Of a stretch of 26,514 nucleotides of DNA, positions 23,961 to 26,514 are shown one piece after another. Position 1 is the first letter of the stretch, and every line of letters begins with the position of its first letter. Below the pieces are notes generated by a model. That model made no database searches and was not told the DNA's origin. It saw only the letters and a list, made by a program, of their open reading frames with translations. A program made the translations under genes and the position numbers. The stretch spans positions 1 to 26,514 of the forward strand of contig CAVJKX010000019.1 in the NCBI GenBank assembly GCA_963650165.1, in the 5' to 3' direction. The DNA comes from F23-B02 sp963650165 (GTDB lineage Bacteria; Bacillota; Clostridia; Oscillospirales; Oscillospiraceae).

Positions 23961-24690
23961 CTATCTGCTTAAATACGTTTATTCCGCTGCGCTTATGGCC
24001 GGAATTGCGGTGGAAGCGGTCGATTATCTTCTTCTCCGTGGGGCTTACCTCGCCGCCGTTTATATAGCTGTCTATCGCGCCGTAGCTCACGCCCATCTCG
24101 CCCTCGTCGGTCTGACCGTCGAAAAGTCCTGCAGAGGGTGCCTTGTTTATGATGCAGGCGGGCGCCGTGAGCCATTTGAGAAACTCGATTATCTCGGTCG
24201 CTGTGAGATCGGATATGGGGTTAAAGTCGCAGGAGCCGTCGCCCCATTTGGTGAAGTAGCCCATGTATCTCTCGCTGCGGTTGCCGGTTCCGGCGACGAG
24301 GCGGTATTCCGATGCCGCAACGGCGTACAGCGTCGTCATTCTCAGGCGCGGCGCAATATTGTTGACCGCGGCGTTTGTGAGCGTCGTTATGCCCTGAAGC
24401 CTGTCGATCTCCGCCTGGCGGACATCGGTCAGGTCAATGACGCGGCTTTCGATGCCGAAATGCTCGGCGACCTCCTTCGCGTCCTTCATATCCTGCTCGA
24501 AATTGCGCTTTGACGCGCAGGGCATCATTATGCCGACCGTGTTCTCACAGGCGAATTTGCACAGTATTCCGACGAGGGCGGAGTCCTTGCCGCCGGAGTT
24601 TCCGAAAACTATGCCGTCAACGCCGCTTTCGGCCACGAGCGCCCGTATATACTGCACTCTGTCGGCAAACTCCTTGCTGTAATCACGCAT
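23953..24690 (-). CDS. nadE: NAD synthase, ammonia-dependent type
   Basis: This 245-residue enzyme amidates deamido-NAD to NAD. It has the pyrophosphatase loop SGGKDS (residues 32-37), then TGNRSERYMGYFTKWGDGSCDFNPISDL, which binds ATP and the substrate. There is no glutaminase domain, so it uses ammonia. GAGGAG lies 9 bases before the ATG. It is the first gene of an operon with purB, purA and guaA, an arrangement linking NAD and purine nucleotide supply. Confidence 0.95.
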   Translation of the reverse strand: MRDYSKEFADRVQYIRALVAESGVDGIVFGNSGGKDSALVGILCKFACENTVGIMMPCASKRNFEQDMKDAKEVAEHFGIESRVIDLTDVRQAEIDRLQGITTLTNAAVNNIAPRLRMTTLYAVAASEYRLVAGTGNRSERYMGYFTKWGDGSCDFNPISDLTATEIIEFLKWLTAPACIINKAPSAGLFDGQTDEGEMGVSYGAIDSYINGGEVSPTEKKIIDRFHRNSGHKRSGINVFKQIDE

Positions 24691-24726
24691 TGTATTCAGC
24701 TCCTCAAAAAAAGGTTTTTACAATAA

Positions 24727-24755
24727 ATTTTATAATATCCGCCCGTGTATGTCAA
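24727..24755 (-). promoter_or_regulatory. Sigma-A promoter of the nadE-pur operon
   Basis: On the minus strand, TTGACA (24755-24750) is followed after 17 bases by TAAAAT (24732-24727), about 37 bases before the nadE ATG. I see no purine riboswitch in the short leader. Confidence 0.75.
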
Positions 24756-24862
24756 TAAGCGCCTGTTACAAAATAGTCTCCCCGAAGCCGCGGCGTTTAG
24801 GCGACTTTTGCTTATTTTATATCCTCCCATTTCTCCAAATATATCCGCGGGCAACAAAAGCC

Positions 24863-24891
24863 TTGATTTTTCAGCGTTTTTTTGTTAGAAT
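24863..24891 (+). promoter_or_regulatory. Candidate promoter of the lysozyme-SLH gene
   Basis: TTGATT (24863-24868) and TAGAAT (24886-24891) are separated by 17 bases, about 65 bases before the ATG at 24957, in AT-rich sequence. Confidence 0.5.
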
Positions 24892-24956
24892 GTTCGGTGT
24901 AACACTTTTGCCACTAATTTTTAAACTTATTTTCACGCATTGCAGGAGAATCACGC

Positions 24957-26356
24957 ATGAAAAGATACATATCATTTCTGCTTGCCGTTCTGATGCTCGT
25001 GAGCCTTGTTCCCGCATCGGCTCTGGCCGACACCGAAGAGGAGACGACGACCATGAAAGCCAGCGAGGAGCTCAAGACCCTCATTAAATACTGGGAGGGT
25101 GTGAGACTCAAGGCATACAAGGCGCACTCGAGCGAAACGTACTGGACGATAGGCTACGGCCACTACGGTCCGGACGTTTACGAGGGCATGGAGATCACGG
25201 CGGAGCAGGCCGACGCTTATTTCGAGCAGGACATCATCACGTTCGAAAACGCGGCAAACCGCATAATAGCAAAGTACGGGCTCGACGCGAACCAGAACGT
25301 GTTCGACGCGATGCTGAGCCTTTCGTACAACTTCGGGCCGAGCTGGGTCGAGACCTATGCGGGCTCCTGGCGTCTTGCAAACTACGTCAAGTCCAATTTC
25401 AAGGACAGCGGCGGCAAGGCCATCCCCGCGCTTGAGATAGCCGATGCCTTCGCCGTTCTGTGCTCTGCCGGCGGCGAGATCCTCCCCGGCCTTGTAAAGC
25501 GCCGCCTGAACGAGGCCGAAATTTTGCTCTGCGGCGACTACAGCACCGAATTCACGAACTACGTTGCCGTCGTATTCGACACCGGCGGCGGCAAGCTCAG
25601 CAGCGGCAACCGCGTCGTAGCCTACGAAAAGGGCAAGGTCTACGGCTCTCTGCCGAGCGCGTCGCTCAACGGTACGCAGCTGGCTTACTGGCAGGACGAG
25701 AGCAGCGGCAGCACGATAACCGCAGGCTCCGTTGCCGATAAGGTACGCACGGTGAAGGCCGTCTGGGGCGAGCCCGTGTGTCCGCTCGGCGACAAGTGCC
25801 GTCGAAGAGCTTCACCGATGTTCCGGCAAGCTACTGGGCGCACAGCGACATTGACACCGTCGTCTCCGCCGGGCTTTTCAAGGGCACGACGACGACCACC
25901 TTCGGCGTGAACGATATCATGACGCGCGCCATGCTTATGACGGTGCTCTACCGTCTTGAGGGAAGTCCCGACGTGTCCGACTGCAAAAACCGCTTTTCCG
26001 ACGTTGAGGAGGGCAGGTTTTACTACAACGCCCTGCTCTGGGGCTCGCACAACAACATTTCAAACGGCTACGCCGACGGCACGTTCCTGCCGAACGACAC
26101 GCTCACGCGTGAGCAGTTCGTGACCTTCCTGAACAGATACGCAAACTACAAGGGCTATGACACCGAGGTATACGCCGATATAGGCGGCTACTCCGACGCA
26201 CAGCAGGTCAGCCCCTTCGCCCGCGAGAGCATGTGCTGGGCGATCGGCGCAGGCATAGTCAACGGAACGAGCGCAACGACGCTCAGCCCGCAGGCCAGCG
26301 CTCCGAGATCGCAGGTGGCGGTCATGTTCAACCGTTTCGCCGGCGGCATGGCATGA
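24957..26356 (+). pseudogene. Secreted GH24 lysozyme with SLH repeats, frameshifted
   Basis: The first frame (24957-25910) encodes a signal peptide (cut after ALA, about residue 24), then a GH24 muramidase domain. The catalytic Glu is in YWEGVRLKAY and TIGYGHYG follows. Next comes a degenerate InlB/Flg_new-type repeat (VVFDTGGGKLSSGNRV to VKAVW), then CPLGDKC. After that Cys the frame becomes nonsense and three SLH repeats continue one frame away up to 26356. Adding one C in TGCCGTCG near 25798-25800 would read Cys-Pro-Ser-Lys-Ser-Phe-Thr-Asp and rejoin the halves into a protein of about 466 residues. As given, the lysozyme part would be secreted but not anchored by SLH repeats. A sequencing error is possible. 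AGGAG lies 8 bases before the ATG. Confidence 0.85.
25778..26356 (+). CDS. SLH-repeat portion, out of frame with the lysozyme
   Basis: Three surface-layer homology repeats can be seen: KSFTDVPASYWAH to LYRLEG, NRFSDVEEGRFYYNALLW to LNRYANYKG, and a weaker one from YADIGGYSDAQQ to FNRFAGG. Such repeats bind pyruvylated secondary wall polymers. The frame opens at a GTG (25778) with no ribosome site, so this is most likely the detached C-terminal part of the preceding gene and not a gene of its own. Confidence 0.6.
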   Translation: MSARRQVPSKSFTDVPASYWAHSDIDTVVSAGLFKGTTTTTFGVNDIMTRAMLMTVLYRLEGSPDVSDCKNRFSDVEEGRFYYNALLWGSHNNISNGYADGTFLPNDTLTREQFVTFLNRYANYKGYDTEVYADIGGYSDAQQVSPFARESMCWAIGAGIVNGTSATTLSPQASAPRSQVAVMFNRFAGGMA

Positions 26357-26365
26357 TAAAACAGC

Positions 26366-26383
26366 AAAAATCCCCGACCGCGG
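26366..26383 (+). terminator. Half of a Rho-independent terminator, cut by the IS
   Basis: AAAAA followed by TCCCCGACCGCGG is the left arm of a palindrome directly abutting the IS end at 26384. Its reverse complement equals the half found at 56-77 apart from one extra G there. It probably once ended transcription of the lysozyme-SLH gene, whose stop lies about 10 bases upstream. Confidence 0.55.
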
Positions 26384-26514
26384 TGAACTGCACCCCATTT
26401 GTTAGACAGTATGGTATACTGTTTAGGAAATGGGGTGTTTTGCTATGCCAAAAGGAGTACCAAACAAACGATATACGCCGGAGTTCAAGAGAATGGTTGT
26501 AGAAACCATGAAGA
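26384..26514 (+). mobile_element. Left end of an IS3-family-like insertion sequence (partial)
   Basis: The element begins TGAACTGCACCCC and TTAGACA follows. Within the end, a long imperfect palindrome spans 26391-26437 (outer arms CACCCCATTT / AAATGGGGTG, inner arms ACAGTAT / ATACTGT). An extended -10 (TGGTATACT, 26412-26420) lies in the middle and a transposase reading frame opens just after it. The element runs out of the window. Confidence 0.8.
26445..26514 (+). CDS. IS3-family transposase OrfA, N-terminus only
   Basis: Twenty-three residues are visible, opening MPKGVPNKRYTPEFK and continuing RMVVETMK. A short basic start followed by a YTPEFK-type opening of a helix-turn-helix is typical of the OrfA DNA-binding protein of IS3-family elements. 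A GGGGTG about 7 bases upstream is the only ribosome-site candidate; it lies within the right arm of the end palindrome. The rest of the gene is outside the window. Confidence 0.8.
   Translation, partial: MPKGVPNKRYTPEFKRMVVETMK

Noticed and set aside
1..26514. CRISPR arrays, tRNA or rRNA genes, prophage genes
   Set aside because: No regular direct repeats, cloverleaf sequences or phage structural genes were seen. The GH24 lysozyme has a signal peptide and SLH repeats, so it is not a phage endolysin.

Overview
The window looks like a 26.5 kb piece of the chromosome of a strictly anaerobic, fairly GC-rich member of the Clostridia, plausibly a gut species. The evidence is strong AGGAGG ribosome sites, TTGACA/TATAAT-type promoters, a glycyl radical enzyme with its activase, a GH24-SLH cell-wall protein and Clostridia-like protein sequences. 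The exact genus cannot be read from the sequence.

Positions 127-11248 hold a sugar-degradation locus. A seven-gene minus-strand operon (about 6272 down to 127) encodes a two-subunit transketolase, an RpiB/LacAB-type isomerase, an iron-type alcohol dehydrogenase, a DMT/EamA transporter, a ROK regulator and a DUF4867-like protein, with most genes overlapping or nearly touching. A divergent L-fucose-isomerase-like gene (6448-7788) shares its control region. A second minus-strand operon (11248 down to 7839) encodes a sulfoquinovosidase-like GH31 glycosidase and a GPH-type sugar symporter. There is no kinase and no aldolase. The set matches the logic of the sulfoglycolytic transketolase (sulfo-TK) route: glycoside hydrolysis, uptake, aldose-ketose isomerisation, two transketolase cuts with a C4 isomerase between them, then reduction of a C2 aldehyde and export of the product. 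However, the GH31 enzyme has Gln and Phe where known sulfoquinovosidases have Arg and Tyr, so the true substrate may be another C6-modified glucose such as quinovose (6-deoxyglucose).

Positions 11401-15445 are a plus-strand two-gene operon: a radical SAM activase and a 988-residue glycyl radical enzyme that carries an extra SCP2-like N-terminal domain. It has its own promoter, a leader hairpin and a strong terminator. Its substrate is unknown.

Positions 15463-19168 are a minus-strand operon encoding an ABC exporter (one ATPase, two permeases) bracketed by two membrane-anchored or lipoprotein-like proteins that appear distantly related to each other. Positions 19674-24690 are a minus-strand housekeeping operon, nadE-purB-purA-guaA. 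Positions 24957-26356 are a plus-strand GH24 lysozyme/SLH gene broken by an apparent one-base deletion.

Both edges of the window are ends of IS3-family-like insertion sequences: a right end at 1-55 and a left end from 26384. Each abuts one half of a nearly identical GC-rich terminator palindrome, which suggests insertion into terminator hairpins.
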